Shown here: positions 10,541-22,578 of the stretch, piece after piece | How the letters are laid out: every line of letters begins with the position of its first letter | How positions within the stretch are numbered: the stretch's first letter is position 1 | Source: Mastigias papua | Taxonomy: Eukaryota; Cnidaria; Scyphozoa; Rhizostomeae; Mastigiidae | NCBI GenBank assembly: GCA_964019165.1 | Contig: OZ025277.1 | Coordinates: 8,895,034 to 8,959,033 of the forward strand | Direction of reading: 5' to 3' | Length of the DNA stretch: 64,000 bases | Made by a program: the position numbers and the translations under genes | The notes under the pieces: generated by a model | Databases searched by the model: none | Told to the model about the DNA's origin: nothing | Seen by the model: the letters and a program-made list of their open reading frames with translations, nothing else

Positions 10541-12702
10541 TTATAAGCCTATGTAGCTACAAGCAAAGATTTTGTTTTATTTATAGTGCCTAAACAATAC
10601 ATATGAACATAGTTATAATTTTACTTTGCGATGGTGATAAGCCCCCCTCTCTATTTAGTCCCCTCTAGGGCGGTAAAATAAATTACCCCCTGGGCGTAAA
10701 AGAGCTTTTACGGTAGCATAGAAGGAAATCTTGGGTGTGATCATGGATGTGGTCCATAGAATGGCCTGCAGCTCAACCCTCCTTGTTAACTATGCACTGG
10801 CTGTAACTTGCTAGACTCTGATGGAACCCTTTACAGCAAAGTTGATAGTAACTGGAATTAGTTTGTTTGCAAAAGTTACCTAACTCATATTGTTCGTAGG
10901 CTGACAAATGGTGCTTGATAGAGAAGTCAGCTAATCTGAACCACCAAACAGGGTTGCTGGTCTCATTCTTCATCTTCGTCATTTCCTAGTATTGCCACTC
11001 GGCCCCATTCCGCAGGTGCGTGGAAAACGAACAAGCACCCAGAGTGCCTCAAATCATGCTTTATAGTAGCACACAAGCATTCTAAACATTCATGTCTGTC
11101 TCACTGGTAGGAATAAGTATTTGAAGTACAACCCAAGCTCTTGAGTAGTTTGATTGACAGATACTGTGATACAATCAATATAAATTGTTATTTCTCAGTC
11201 GACCTAGATAAGCATCTGATTAAAATGCAATTCAGTTAAATTAACTGCTTTCCAGTTGTCCTAGCAAATGAAAAAGAAATAGGTAATAAACCTTAATTAA
11301 GTTACAAGATATAAACCTATTTACAATAATAAAATGAAAATAATTAATAAATGTTATAAAAATCTTAATATCTAGAAAGATAGATATTTTGATCAGCTTC
11401 CCCCGAATGTTTTCAGTTCAAAGGTTTTAATGTCTTACGGACGGTGGGTCAGCTCTCACTATCAAGTGTAAGCACCCACATCGGAGGTTTTTAGACATCT
11501 AACACTTTTCCTAATTTTTAACTCATATTTTACTCCTTTTTCTTTTAAAACAAGTAAAAGCTATACCCTTTTATGGAAAATCAAGGAGATAAAATTAAGC
11601 CTACCGGTTAAACTTACAAGCCAGCATATATGACTGTATAACTTCTCAAACCTGGTATTTAGTTGTTCATTTACCGGGTGTGCTCTCGAATAAGCCCCCT
11701 CACCTTCTGAATGAATCAATCACACTTAACGTTTATATTTAAAAAAATTGCTCATGATGTCATTTGCCATCACAAAGAACTTGTTCAAAGCACAAAGGCT
11801 ACAGCAACAACGGCAATTAAACAGAATCGTAGTGGAAGGGTTAAAAATGGCATTGACAATGCCATCGCAGTGACAGATGACAGCTTTTATTTGACTAACA
11901 AATTTGCTTAATAACAATTTAGAAATCATATATGCATTTGTAGCTTACAGTGAATGACCAAGCTAGTTTTGTCACCTCAAAGGCAGGAGATATGTTGGTG
12001 AGTTTGATATCAATATGGAACCGAAGTGGATGCCTTAATTCATTGAGGAGCCAAGTCATTTATTTCAAATTGGTTAGAGTTCAAATTGGTTACTCGCAAT
12101 ATCGCTGTTTCTACCTTCTATTACCAGGAAAAAAGATAGGATGCCATTTTTATACGACTAGTGGCCAAAACTCAGAGAAACAATGACATATCATTTTCTC
12201 CTTTTTTTCTCTTCACATCATAATGATAGCCTATCATATTGTTGACATTAATACATATATGAGCACACTTACATAAACAACTATTTTGAATTATCTGCTT
12301 ACTGTTGTCATTAAATGATATCCCCAAGTAGTATATGTAAATAATCAGTTTAATACTCAGTGTTAATTTTATATTCAACAATAGCTATTCTATTTAGCCA
12401 TGTAAAATACCAAAATCTCATATTTATTGGTGGCGTGGTGGGTTCTCTACATTAGTAAAGCTACTTCATATGAGTTAACATTTAGATTGCATGATTTTAT
12501 GCAAAAAGGAAGCTGTCTTCATCTCATTAGGATTTAAAAAAAACAGATGTATAGCAGTGTCTTTGCCGCTGCAAAATATGTAAGAATTTCTAACTTGAAA
12601 CATATTTCCCAGCAAAAGTGTTGTCATACATAGTTGCATGTATGCCATCCTTGATGAATCTATTGTGCAAATATTGGAACATATTGTTGGAGATAAGTTA
12701 TT
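10541..12702. other. Non-coding stretch with the tail of the pogo region
   Basis: The first 150 bases hold C-run motifs (GATAAGCCCCCCTCTC) that may be the end of the pogo element. After that I see only short open frames (10773-10982 -, 11711-11929, 11950-12186) without recognisable domains. Confidence 0.4.
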
Positions 12703-12927
12703 TTAGTACAATACGTTGATGCTGAAATACCCTTCATCTAAGATTGTTTGCTTTTTCTCAAGAAACACCACCTTTTTCAAGTTCTTATGTCCTAAGTGAA
12801 GGATGAAATTCAGCTCCTTTTTCAGAGACTCTACAGATGCGGGTACGTACACTTGAAAATCTGTGTTGACCCACAGAACTCCTACGTCTATGGTAACCAC
12901 AGATCCGTCTGAAGGGTAGAGCTCCAA
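12703..12927 (-). CDS. Unrecognised open frame, 74 codons
   Basis: The minus-strand frame reads as a balanced, soluble peptide, with TIDVGVLWVNTDFQVYVPAS followed by a lysine- and leucine-rich helix region ending KKQTILDEGYFSINVLY. The composition looks more coding-like than the neighbouring chance frames, but I recognise no family. The frame is open a short way 5' of the ATG, so it could be part of an exon. There is no paralog in the window. Confidence 0.2.
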   Translation of the reverse strand: MELYPSDGSVVTIDVGVLWVNTDFQVYVPASVESLKKELNFILHLGHKNLKKVVFLEKKQTILDEGYFSINVLY

Positions 12928-15900
12928 TTTATTAGAGCAAGTTCTTCAGAACAAACCATAGTTCTTACAGATGATAGCTCAATTCTTCTTGCCTATCAAG
13001 GCAAACCATTTCTTGCCTACCCTAAAGTTGAAGTCCTTCTACGCTCATGTCACCGTTTAATGTATCGGTGCAAACCTTTGTTGCGTGCATGCTCTGCTGT
13101 TTTGACAACATACGGTATATAGTTGCGTTTTCGCTGTTGACGTGTGGATGCAGATTTTCTTGACAACGGATAGCGATTTGTAGTCAATTGCATCATAATA
13201 ATAACTAAGAAGTAAATTGACAAGTTAGCTGTACCATGGCGAAACTGCTATGACATTTAGTGCCTTTTCTGTTTGAGGTCTACCCCATTGTGCCCCCAAG
13301 GAATGGAATCATCTCTGCCATAGTACCGATCATAAGCTGGCCCCTACTTTTAAAAAAGTTGCTGTCAATCACTCATTTCTACCCAGAGAAAGCTGAAAGC
13401 ATACCTCCCAAAGTAAATATCAAGCAACTGATATAACTATGCCTGCATCTAAGTAGCCCTTTGCATTATTTCTCAGTAGCAGCACTAATGGACACTAATA
13501 AATCACTACTTAAGGTCGGTCTACTTGCAGCAATGATATTGTAATCTGAACAAAACTTACAAGCTGAGAGTCAAAATATGATATTTCATTGCCATGCTTG
13601 GAAACCTAGTCCTGCTTTACCAATTCCGTTGAACTCTTTTAGTCGTTAGTCTCAAATGAAGTGATTGGAAGCATTTCCCTGGCTTTCTTACTATGTTTTA
13701 CATAGTAGAAATTTTGAAAAAGTTAAATAACCTACGATTTGACCGCTTGTCATATTGAAAACAGGACTTGAGAGAATCCTATTCTGCACATCCAACTCTA
13801 GCCAGACCACACCCAGACCACACCTAAATCACATTTTTTTAAATTAGTGGAGAGTATTTGACAACTTACATCAGAATCATTCAATTACCAAAGTGCATAT
13901 ACGAGCATCTAAGCACAAGAATTTCCTCCAATTATTTGAAAAGTAAAACCAATTCCAGGGGTTTTTGTAGTTTTGAACAAAAATGTTTCTTGGGGACCCT
14001 TTAAAACAATAGTCAATAATCGGTAAAATGTAGTTTACAGCGTTTATCCGAACATAGGGAAAGACTTGAATGTTACTTTTTCATACATAGAACTAACTGC
14101 AATTGAATGTAATGCAATGCCCAGAGCTTTCGAAAAACTGAAAATGATAAGAAATGTTGTGCTAATTTTGATAATAAGCTAAATCCAAATATCCAGTTTT
14201 TCTATGAATTAGAAAACAGCTTGAATTTTAGCTTAGTTCTAAGCCTTTTGCTATCACTATTTGCCAACAAGGGCGCAAATATAAATTTTATACGTGGAGT
14301 GCCCACTCGATGGGTACCAAATCCCTATTGGCGGTGTGAGCCGTAGTAGGAGAGGAGGAAGGCATGGGGGTCTTGGGTGAAGCCTCAGGAGAATTTCCAA
14401 GTTCACATCCTTTGAGTTCTAGAGAAACGATCATATGTCTCCGATTATGACGAATTTTGTATCTTTTGCTAGAAAACATAGAACGCATACATCGATATGT
14501 AGGTGATTACGCGATAATAGCAGAGGCATCTTCTAATGAACTTTTACTGGTGGGTCAGTCGCAGCCGAGGGATGTAGGGGATTTGCTGTAGATGTTCATT
14601 GCAGATCTAACTCCTTCACTTTCTTCTGGTGGAAGAAAATCAAACAGACACTAATTTATAGTAATGAGACAAAGGAAGTAAAACATAATTTAACACCTGA
14701 GCAGTATATAGCCACTGTTTCAAGATAAATTTTTTATACAGCTTTAAACAAATAGGTATTTGTTAGTGAGGAGTTATGGGCTAACTAATGGAGAAATTTA
14801 AATGCTTTATTGGGGAATTTCCACACTGATTTGCATGTTAAAAGGCCCTGTAGATCACAAGATTCTCCTCCACTTATGCTAAACTGCCCATACTTCTATA
14901 AACGGTCTGGAATATTCTTTTTCTGTAAATATTTGCTTACGCAAGTTTCACGGCGTCAAAAAGCCAATCTCAAATGCAAAATTGAATTAAGCTGAAGAGA
15001 TAAGGAGTTTTTGTATTGAGAAAATGCTCAGCCGAATTTGCTTCCTAAAGAGGATTGATGGTTTATTCGCAGTTTCTAATGAGTCTAATCTTGATTACAA
15101 GAAGGGCCACACAGATGGCACTGCAGCGCTTTAGCATAGTGCCCAGTGATTGCTCCCCACATTGGACAGTAATCAACATTTTAATACTAAAAACAGTCTA
15201 CTTCGTGTGAGATTGATTGATAAATTTTTAAATAAAATCTTTAGGAGGAATATGATGGATAATTGTAGACACTTATATTGCTGTGTGGCTATTGGCTAAA
15301 AGTCATAGCGTTTCATTGCTAGCTATGGACACTATAAAACAATAATAAAAACTAATTGCCTTTGATAACAGACTGCATTAATACACTCAATTAGACAATT
15401 TATTTATTAAGATAATCTTTGAAAGTACTTAAACTTTTTTGAAATATGATAATCCATGCAATAGCTTTAAAAATGAAGCGTTAAGCCACTGCGTGTCATC
15501 GAGTTGATATCTTATTGAAAATACCCGAATCTCGTACAACTCACACACTGTGAATGCTCATTGATACTCAATCCCTTTAATTTTTCGATCATATCAAATT
15601 CACTTCAATTCCTTAACCCCACTTTTTTCGATTTGAGTGCATAAATCCAGTGTACTTTCAGAGGTCAATCGTACTTCATATGTAGGCGCTCAGTTTCTTG
15701 ACAGCCATTAAGCTTTTTGCCCAGAAAACTGTTTTAGTGCAGTTTTTAAACAGGGACTAAAGCCCAGTTTGTTCTCTATCCTTTTGGTATCGGTAGATTC
15801 TTTATTTTTCCTCTGCCAGAGTGTTATGCACCCCAATGATCGCCTAAGCTTTTAATTACCTTTCTGGTTACATATCAGTCATTTGACTCCAAGCATTTGA

Positions 15901-18161
15901 ATATCGGATATAACTATAGTGTTATGCTGACACTGGTACTCTTCAGCACGAATGCATATACCATAAGACTTTCTATGCTACGGCTTGTAATAGCACGGGT
16001 TAAATCTATCTTCTGAAAGGACCCTGGATCTATGAACTCACGTTGATTCAAGCTTGATAGAAAAATTAGAAGCAGAACTGGATTTTCTGCAATCATCAAA
16101 AGACCAGAGTATGGTTGACTAAGAGCCTGCTGGGATGAAGAGAGCTGACCCCATTAACCAGGTAGACTCGATCGACTGAGATAGGGTCTTGCTTGTGATC
16201 ATATAAAGGCAAAATTTCGGCTCCAGTAGGTCACAGAGTTGGAGAGAAACATTTATTTGGACATTTGTTTCTACATCCACCGTGATTTGCACCCTTGTTT
16301 AATTTCCAAACTATGGGATCCCACGTGGAAATATCCATCTCCGTTGCCAAGGCCTGCCATACTTATGTGTAATCGAGCTTTAAGGTCTAAAAAATGGGGT
16401 ACTTTGTATTTGAAAATAATACTAATGCTCGTGACATAAACAGAAATGTCAATGGGAAGCTTCTACACAGCACCATTCTTTTTGTCTCCACAATTTTGAC
16501 CGTGAAAAAGACAACTTGAAGAAACACCACTTCTGTTAAATTTCATGCTACATCCATGAATACCAATAGAAATCATACTATAGTTACCACTATCTCATAA
16601 ATGTAAGATCTACAGATTGCATAAAATTACTTAATCAAACTAGTAATAAAAGAAGAAGGGAAAGTTTATGCTTTTCATAGTCATGGAGTAAGTTAAATAC
16701 GATAAATCAAAACTAGGAACTCCGATGGACTATTCGTCTGTATGATTGTGCTCAAAGAGAAGAGGGACTTCATCGCAAAACTAGGGTTGGTCAAATAAAA
16801 GGTACCCTAATCGTTCTCGGGCTTATTGAAAAGTTATCTTTCTTGATTTTGCCAAACTTTTTGACCGAATATATATGCTTCATCTTTTTGAGGGCTGAAT
16901 TGATTCATTTATATACAACCTTCTTCATATCTAATAGGGTATTTCTATGACACTATATTGGTATAAATCTCATCGTTAAAGACTAATTGTTTTCTCGAAA
17001 ATGTGGGTGCACAAATTGTCATCTTACCCTGAGAATACGGACTTGCGAGCTGAATCTTTAAAATTATAGTCTAGAAGACAATCTGCCATTAAATCATATG
17101 CAGTCCCTGGAAGAGTGAGTAATTAATTAACTTGATGTGAAGTTAATTATGAAAGATTGAAAAGGTTGTCTTCACTGTCTCTAATTTAGGACTTGCAACT
17201 ATGAGACGTAATAACACTATTTATAACTGAAAAGAGAATACAAGTTACATCATGATTGACTCCTTTACCCTTTCTTCTCATTACAGTTATTTTACTCTGC
17301 AACAATATTTGAAGGCAAGGTGAAAATTCGAGTGTCAAGTTTGTAATCAGCAACCCGAGAACTATGGGGACAAATTTCCTCTTCTGTTTTCTCGTCAGTG
17401 TTATGGGAAAGTGATTTCAAAGGTAGGTAGAATTTGTTTAGTGTTCCAATAACTTTGGGCAGTTTCTTAATTTATTAATTTACTGGATATAGTTATGACT
17501 TCTTGATTTCATCCATCATCCTTACATTGCACCCACTAAATTAGCAAAGGAAGTGCACAGAGATACTGTTGCCCTAGCTGTGTACAGAAAGATAAGATCA
17601 TTGAGGCACAATACTAATTCCTTTTTCCCAGTTAATACTGAAATATCAAAGAGAATACCACACTTTCTTTCGATAGCATTTCATAGTTAAAGTAATTGCT
17701 TTTTGCATTCGTATCTCGTAGCTTCGACTTTAATGGGAATTATAACGACGTTCAGTCGATGAATAGCTAGAAGCATAAATCACTAGTACATTCTTCCCAG
17801 TTACTCATAGAACTGTGCCAATTGAACTCAGACAGAACAGCACCGTTCATGCTTGTAAGCTTCTTTAAAATTACTATGAAGTGGAAATAATGTAGAATAT
17901 GTAGCACCTCTATTGTCACATTGCCTTACTACGAAGACAGGATATAACCAAACGCTGTTAAATACCCTACTTAATTTCAAGTATGTTCTAATTAATAGAT
18001 ATTTGATACATTTAATTGCATGTCATACTGAGATTCCGCAAGTCTTGTTGTTTTTGCGATGCGGCTTCTCTTAGAGTACTAGGCTTCAAGTTACCCAGAT
18101 GAAGACTGCTTGCATTCCCATTAAGGTAGAGGCTGACACCAAAGCAAAAACTTCATGTTTA
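12928..18161. other. Long stretch without a recognised gene
   Basis: Several short open frames (14288-14488 -, 14810-14995 +, 15914-16099 -, 16239-16439 +) lack motifs. Near 13285-13390 the plus strand gives PHCAPKEWNHL followed by a lysine-rich stretch, faintly like the extreme C-terminus of a LINE ORF2. No splice or domain evidence for a host gene was found. Confidence 0.4.
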
Positions 18162-18593
18162 CTAACACTCCACTTCGACGCATTTACAGCCTTCAATGAT
18201 GGTGACTTCTTCCAATGCGACAATTTTCTTGCCATCTTGCATGCAATTGACCGCTATAATCATCTTGGCTTCCGCAGTAGGCAAGCATGCTTTGCAAACC
18301 TTGAAGTAACTCTGTGGATATTGAGGTATATATAAGGAATTGCAAAATCCAAGACAGTAATGGTTTTTGATAGTCTTTTTCTCGCAGGTTGAATTTCCCA
18401 ATTCCATGGTAAATTGTTTCGCTTTACAGCTCATCTTGTCTTTTCTCCACTCACTGCCAGGCATAAGATTTGTGCCATTACCATTAGTCTGCAGACTATC
18501 AGGTCTTATGCTGTAGGCAGAAGCCACCATTCCAGTTTCGAAAAACTGTGCCAAACAGAAAGTCAGTAGGGACACACGTAGCCAATTATCCAT
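18162..18593 (-). CDS. Secreted cystine-knot protein, DAN/gremlin-like (paralog of 4385-4771)
   Basis: Predicted 143 residues starting at the ATG at 18593. Residues 1-26 are a signal peptide (VSLLTFCLAQFF core). A linker of about 30 residues carries an NGT sequon (39-41), and the cystine-knot domain follows: cysteines 56, 70, 80, 84, 100, 103, 117, 136 and 138, plus a terminal C143. An NST sequon (67-69) lies in the first loop. The steps between the nine knot cysteines (14, 10, 4, 16, 3, 14, 19, 2) are identical to those of the gene at 4385, and SLYIPQY matches the DAN-type stretch SVFIPQF. An acceptor TCATTTGCAG ends four bases before the ATG, so an untranslated upstream exon is likely. A frame 16 residues longer (to 18641) crosses that acceptor and is rejected. 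BMP-antagonist or hormone function is inferred from the family. The two genes converge. Confidence 0.75.
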   Translation of the reverse strand: MDNWLRVSLLTFCLAQFFETGMVASAYSIRPDSLQTNGNGTNLMPGSEWRKDKMSCKAKQFTMELGNSTCEKKTIKNHYCLGFCNSLYIPQYPQSYFKVCKACLPTAEAKMIIAVNCMQDGKKIVALEEVTIIEGCKCVEVEC

Positions 18594-18596
18594 GAT

Positions 18597-18610
18597 CTGC
18601 AAATGACAGG
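18597..18610 (-). other. Probable 3' splice acceptor before the second cystine-knot coding exon
   Basis: On the minus strand CCTGTCATTTGCAG ends at 18597, followed by ATC and then the ATG of the signal peptide. It mirrors the acceptor at 4359-4372, supporting a shared gene structure with the coding sequence confined to the last exon. Confidence 0.5.
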
Positions 18611-18641
18611 AACTGCTCAGACAGTTGGTGGTTATATACAC

Positions 18642-19479
18642 TTTTACAAGCTAATTAGGCAAGAATTCTTAATTTAAAAGACCCTTCCCAATCGCTTATT
18701 CTACCCGCTAATCGTTTTGCGTAAAATCCTTTAGTTTATAATCTGTATATTAGACGCTTATTCGTATATTCATCCTAATTTATCTCATTCTGCTGCATAA
18801 AGCAGGATAGGTTAATACTGCATTGGTTATACAATAGATAAAACCATCTATTTTATGAAAGCATAATGTGTCTATATCTCGCTCCATTGCAATTCAGAAG
18901 TTGCCTTAAAAATCACATGAAAGGTTTTATTATCAGCATTTTGAATGCTTGAATAAAGTTCTGACAATCTTGTGAGACTGAAACCCCTAAAATAGCCTGC
19001 AGCAACATTATCCTTTGCTTTGTCTTATCAGAAAGAGGTTTTTTAATATGAGAAAACACCCTTTCATTTTATTACTTGCGCTTTCTTCAATGTCAGAGTA
19101 AAAAAATACTCAACTCCTTCATTATTCTCTTTTACCTCCTACAAAGCTAAAACTGACAAACAGTATCATGAAGAATCTCAAATCCGAACCAAAGCAGTTT
19201 CAAACAGTTCCAATGCTTTGTGAGTTCTAGGCTGTATTACTGCTAAGGAATAAATGACATTTAGTAAAGCATTTAGTTTCTCCTATACTACTTTCCTGTC
19301 TTTGACCATTGTATATTAAGATATTGAGCTATAAAAGCACATACTGATGACAATCAGAGAAATGTAAAACGAAAACGAGACACGGCAGGTTCCTGTCCTA
19401 TACGCATCACTGACCATGGTAAAATTTTGGCACGAAACATTCAAAGCTGCAAAGCTCATGCCGTCAGGAAATATCAGGA
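18642..19479. other. Non-coding stretch upstream of the minus-strand cystine-knot gene
   Basis: This should contain the 5' UTR intron and promoter of the gene at 18162-18593. I could not place the first exon or a TATA element with confidence. No other gene seen. Confidence 0.4.
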
Positions 19480-19830
19480 AAACCTATTTTAAGTATACAT
19501 TTTTTTTTATATGAAAAACACTTTTCTTGAGGCTCAATTTTCTTAACTTTTCACGAATTTGAGGCTGAGAATTTCTTAAGATTTTCTTAACTTCTGCAGG
19601 AATAAACTGGCTGAAACAGGCTACCCTGTATCTGTTGGGCGACCATAAGTCTCGATCTTTGTACGAGAGTTTGCAAAAATGACCCAATATCAATTTCTGG
19701 GCATGTAAAGAACATGAACTGTGACTTTTTTATCATTTTCTTGAACTTGAGCCTTGTGATTATCTTAGGATTTTCTTAAGATTTTGGCCATTTGAGCCTC
19801 ATTTTCTTATAAACTGTTTTCATATTAAGA
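19480..19830 (+). repeat. Dispersed repeat rich in TTTTCTTAA and TTGAGCCT, copy 1
   Basis: The segment TAAGATTTTGGCCATTTGAG and its surroundings match the complement of 41740-41815 over about 70 bases. The unit mixes TTTTCTTAA runs with GAGGCTCA/TGAGCCTC and is followed by a CAGGAA-rich stretch to about 19905. Element class unknown; no coding capacity. Confidence 0.5.
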
Positions 19831-20706
19831 AACGTGTAGTCAGGAAGAGTCCAGGAGAGTCAGGAAGTTTTATTGAAACTTGAAGAAAGTCAGGAAAAAG
19901 TCAGGAATTTCTATCACTCATGCAGATTAATTCCTGGGTGCTCAATAAATGTACTTCTGATATGTAATCTGGAAAAACACCTTCATTTTCAAGGACATCG
20001 CAAGACTCATAGCAGCGTCAGATTAGCTGCATAGACAATAGGCCTAACTTTTCCATTCAAAAAAAGTGAAATCTCATGAACAGGCAATAAATCCAACACA
20101 AATCTGAAACAACTCAACGAAGAATGACATGTTTACTTTAAATTTTAACAGTTTCATTGAGAGACCAGGTGGGAATAGCAACAAACAATATCTCTTGGAT
20201 AAAATTCAAATATTTTCCTACCATGAACACCAGAGTTTGTAGTACTATAATAATGAACAAAGTGGATTATTCTACTTCCTAGAAGTCATTATGTAGACGG
20301 AAATTTTTAACAAGCACTAAACTTTCATATGATAGAGAAATGCCATTTATCAATATAAAAACTTGATGCTATAAGCTACAATTGGTAAGACTGTTAAATT
20401 CATATCGGGCAATAAATCAAACATTGTTCACATGTGCCATCATCTAGGCCAGATATTAAAATGTATTTTTAGAAACTTTGATCAAGAAGCCAGCACCAGT
20501 TTTCCTGGAATATTTATTTAAAAGATGGCTTTTCATGCGATTATTGTAATATTTTGTAAAAGCAATTCAAACATATTTGACTCTTCTGTTGTTAATCCTT
20601 GCTGATTGTACACCTTCCATTATTGCAATCCTCTCATGTGACTAATGCACATTACCAACGGCAGAAGTTTTGGCTTACAGCCTGAGTTCAGGCACAAAAA
20701 GTCCAA

Positions 20707-20823
20707 ATGGTTCACCAGCCTCGTTTTACATATTTCCTGTTTGCTCTGCTGTTATGCTTTCAATTCATCGTTACTCGTTCCAATGGTTTGTTTTCACTGC
20801 TGCATTTTATAGAACTTGAATAA
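20707..20823 (+). CDS. Short open frame with a strong signal-peptide look
   Basis: A 38-codon frame begins MVHQPRFTYFLFALLLCFQF, with a basic start, a long hydrophobic core and a polar TRSNG that would suit cleavage. An acceptor-like TTTTGGCTTACAG lies 25 bases or so before the ATG, as in the two cystine-knot genes, and AATG-GTTTGT could be a donor after residue 26. No cystine knot or other domain was found downstream, so this is either a first coding exon whose partner I missed, a tiny secreted peptide, or chance. Confidence 0.2.
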   Translation: MVHQPRFTYFLFALLLCFQFIVTRSNGLFSLLHFIELE

Positions 20824-22149
20824 CAGGTAACAGTTAATACCTACTATGAATAAAAGCTCGTCGTCTCTGCTAATTTTATTGTTGACAATGGTTTAAACGA
20901 TTCTCTTAGCAGTACGGGTAAGTATAAAACCGAGAAGCAATGAATCCATAGCTAGATGAATGACAAAAATGATTTCAAATCCAGTGTTTTAAAACTGAGG
21001 CATTAGAGATAAAACCCAAGCAATTCCATTCAACGCTTTGCACTCACTTCGTACTTATTTACTTTGGTTGGTAACTTAACTTACCATTGCTCATGAATAG
21101 CTTTTAGAAGTCGCATGCATGTTTTGTCTTTTTATATAAGGAACAGGTGTAGAAGGAACCTGCATACATAGGGCAACAAATTTTAAAACAATTATACTAC
21201 CGAAACTCAAATCTTTCAGGAAATGCTCAGTTTTGAGCACCTTCATAGCTGCAAAACATAAAAAATGTAGAAGTTAAACCTGCATGAAGTGTGTGTAATT
21301 TTTGCTGCATGAAGTTCATAGCATGGTTTCATAATACCTTATCAAAGGCATATGGAGATAGAAAAAATTCCAAAGTACCTTGATATCCACTTTTTTTTAA
21401 AGGTCATTGTAGGATAAGTGATAAACAACGGCTGAAATATGATGGGTGTATTCTTTGCTGCCAAGTAAAAGAAGAAAGGTAATGGAAGAGAAGAAAACTC
21501 CCATCGTACTTTATAGATGTGCATGTTAACAACAACTGAATAATAACAATGTTTTTCTTGCTACTTTCAATTTTTTCGGAAACGCATCCAGTTTCAAAAA
21601 GCCTCTAATTTGCAATATAAAGATATTTAGCACTCAGATTGAGTGTAAGTCAACCAAGCTTCGATTCTTGTAGATTACGTACTATGCTCACAATTTTTGG
21701 TACCTGGATATTCATAATGATATTTATAAATCTTCCCTAATTAATATGTTTATATTTAAATGCTAATAATTTTTTAATAAACATCAATAGCACTGTTACA
21801 ACAACCATAATTTCTAGCATATCAACAGATTATTCAGAAAGTGTATAACATTGGGGATGTCGGTATTTGCGACAGCTGTTTTGAAAAACTTAGGGAGTAT
21901 GGTGTTTCAGCTTATTTCAGCTATGTAACCCAAAAAATTACAGTTTGGTGACATATTTCTATTTTATTAAACTTCTGAGTAGCAAAAGTATGGTGAAAAG
22001 TGCATTACTGAAAACTAATTGTATCTTAAACTGCTTTCTCGATCACATTTTGTGCCCTGTAGTATTTCATTAATGCCTCATTCTTTGCATTCAATTCTAC
22101 AGAAATTGAAAAATATAAATCCCAAAAATAGCTGTGTGATGTCTATTAT

Positions 22150-22578
22150 GCTATTTTCGAGAGTCATCTACATTATGTAAACAAAATTTGGGGCAGTCTT
22201 CCAAAAGTGGAGCTTGATACCCTCCGACTCTTACAGGACACGGTCCGATCAATAGTTTAAAGCGTCAGATACATGGATAACTGTCATGTGATTGGCTGAG
22301 AGTTGAAAATTCAATTCGATTTCATAGATCGGTCATGACATAGATAAGGAACAAATTAAGCTCTGAAAGCCTCTGGGATAAATTGCAATAAAGACCATAA
22401 CAGTCAAATTATACAATCCTGTAGAGATCTTCAGATTCCTAGATGAAAAATAGAAAATGCAAAAAGCAGACATGGACATTCTGCTATGAAAGTTTGAAAC
22501 GACATTCCAGTTGCTATTCGAGAGCTCCTGACTACTAGTCACTTTAAAAAAGAACTTAAGGAGTATTTGATGAGCTGA
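22150..22578 (+). mobile_element. LINE 3' fragment (C-terminal part of ORF2)
   Basis: Broken plus-strand frames give YVNKIWGSLPKVELDTLRLL followed by QDTVRSIV near 22170-22260, and SAMKVXNDIPVAIRELLTTS then HFKKELKEYLMS at 22480-22578 (X marks a stop codon). These match two conserved blocks at the end of CR1/L2-type LINE ORF2 proteins: the stretch after the reverse transcriptase thumb, and the terminal W-N-x-(I/L)-P ... F-K-K-x-L-K-x-Y-L motif. The region between is decayed. The element is 5' truncated. Confidence 0.6.
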
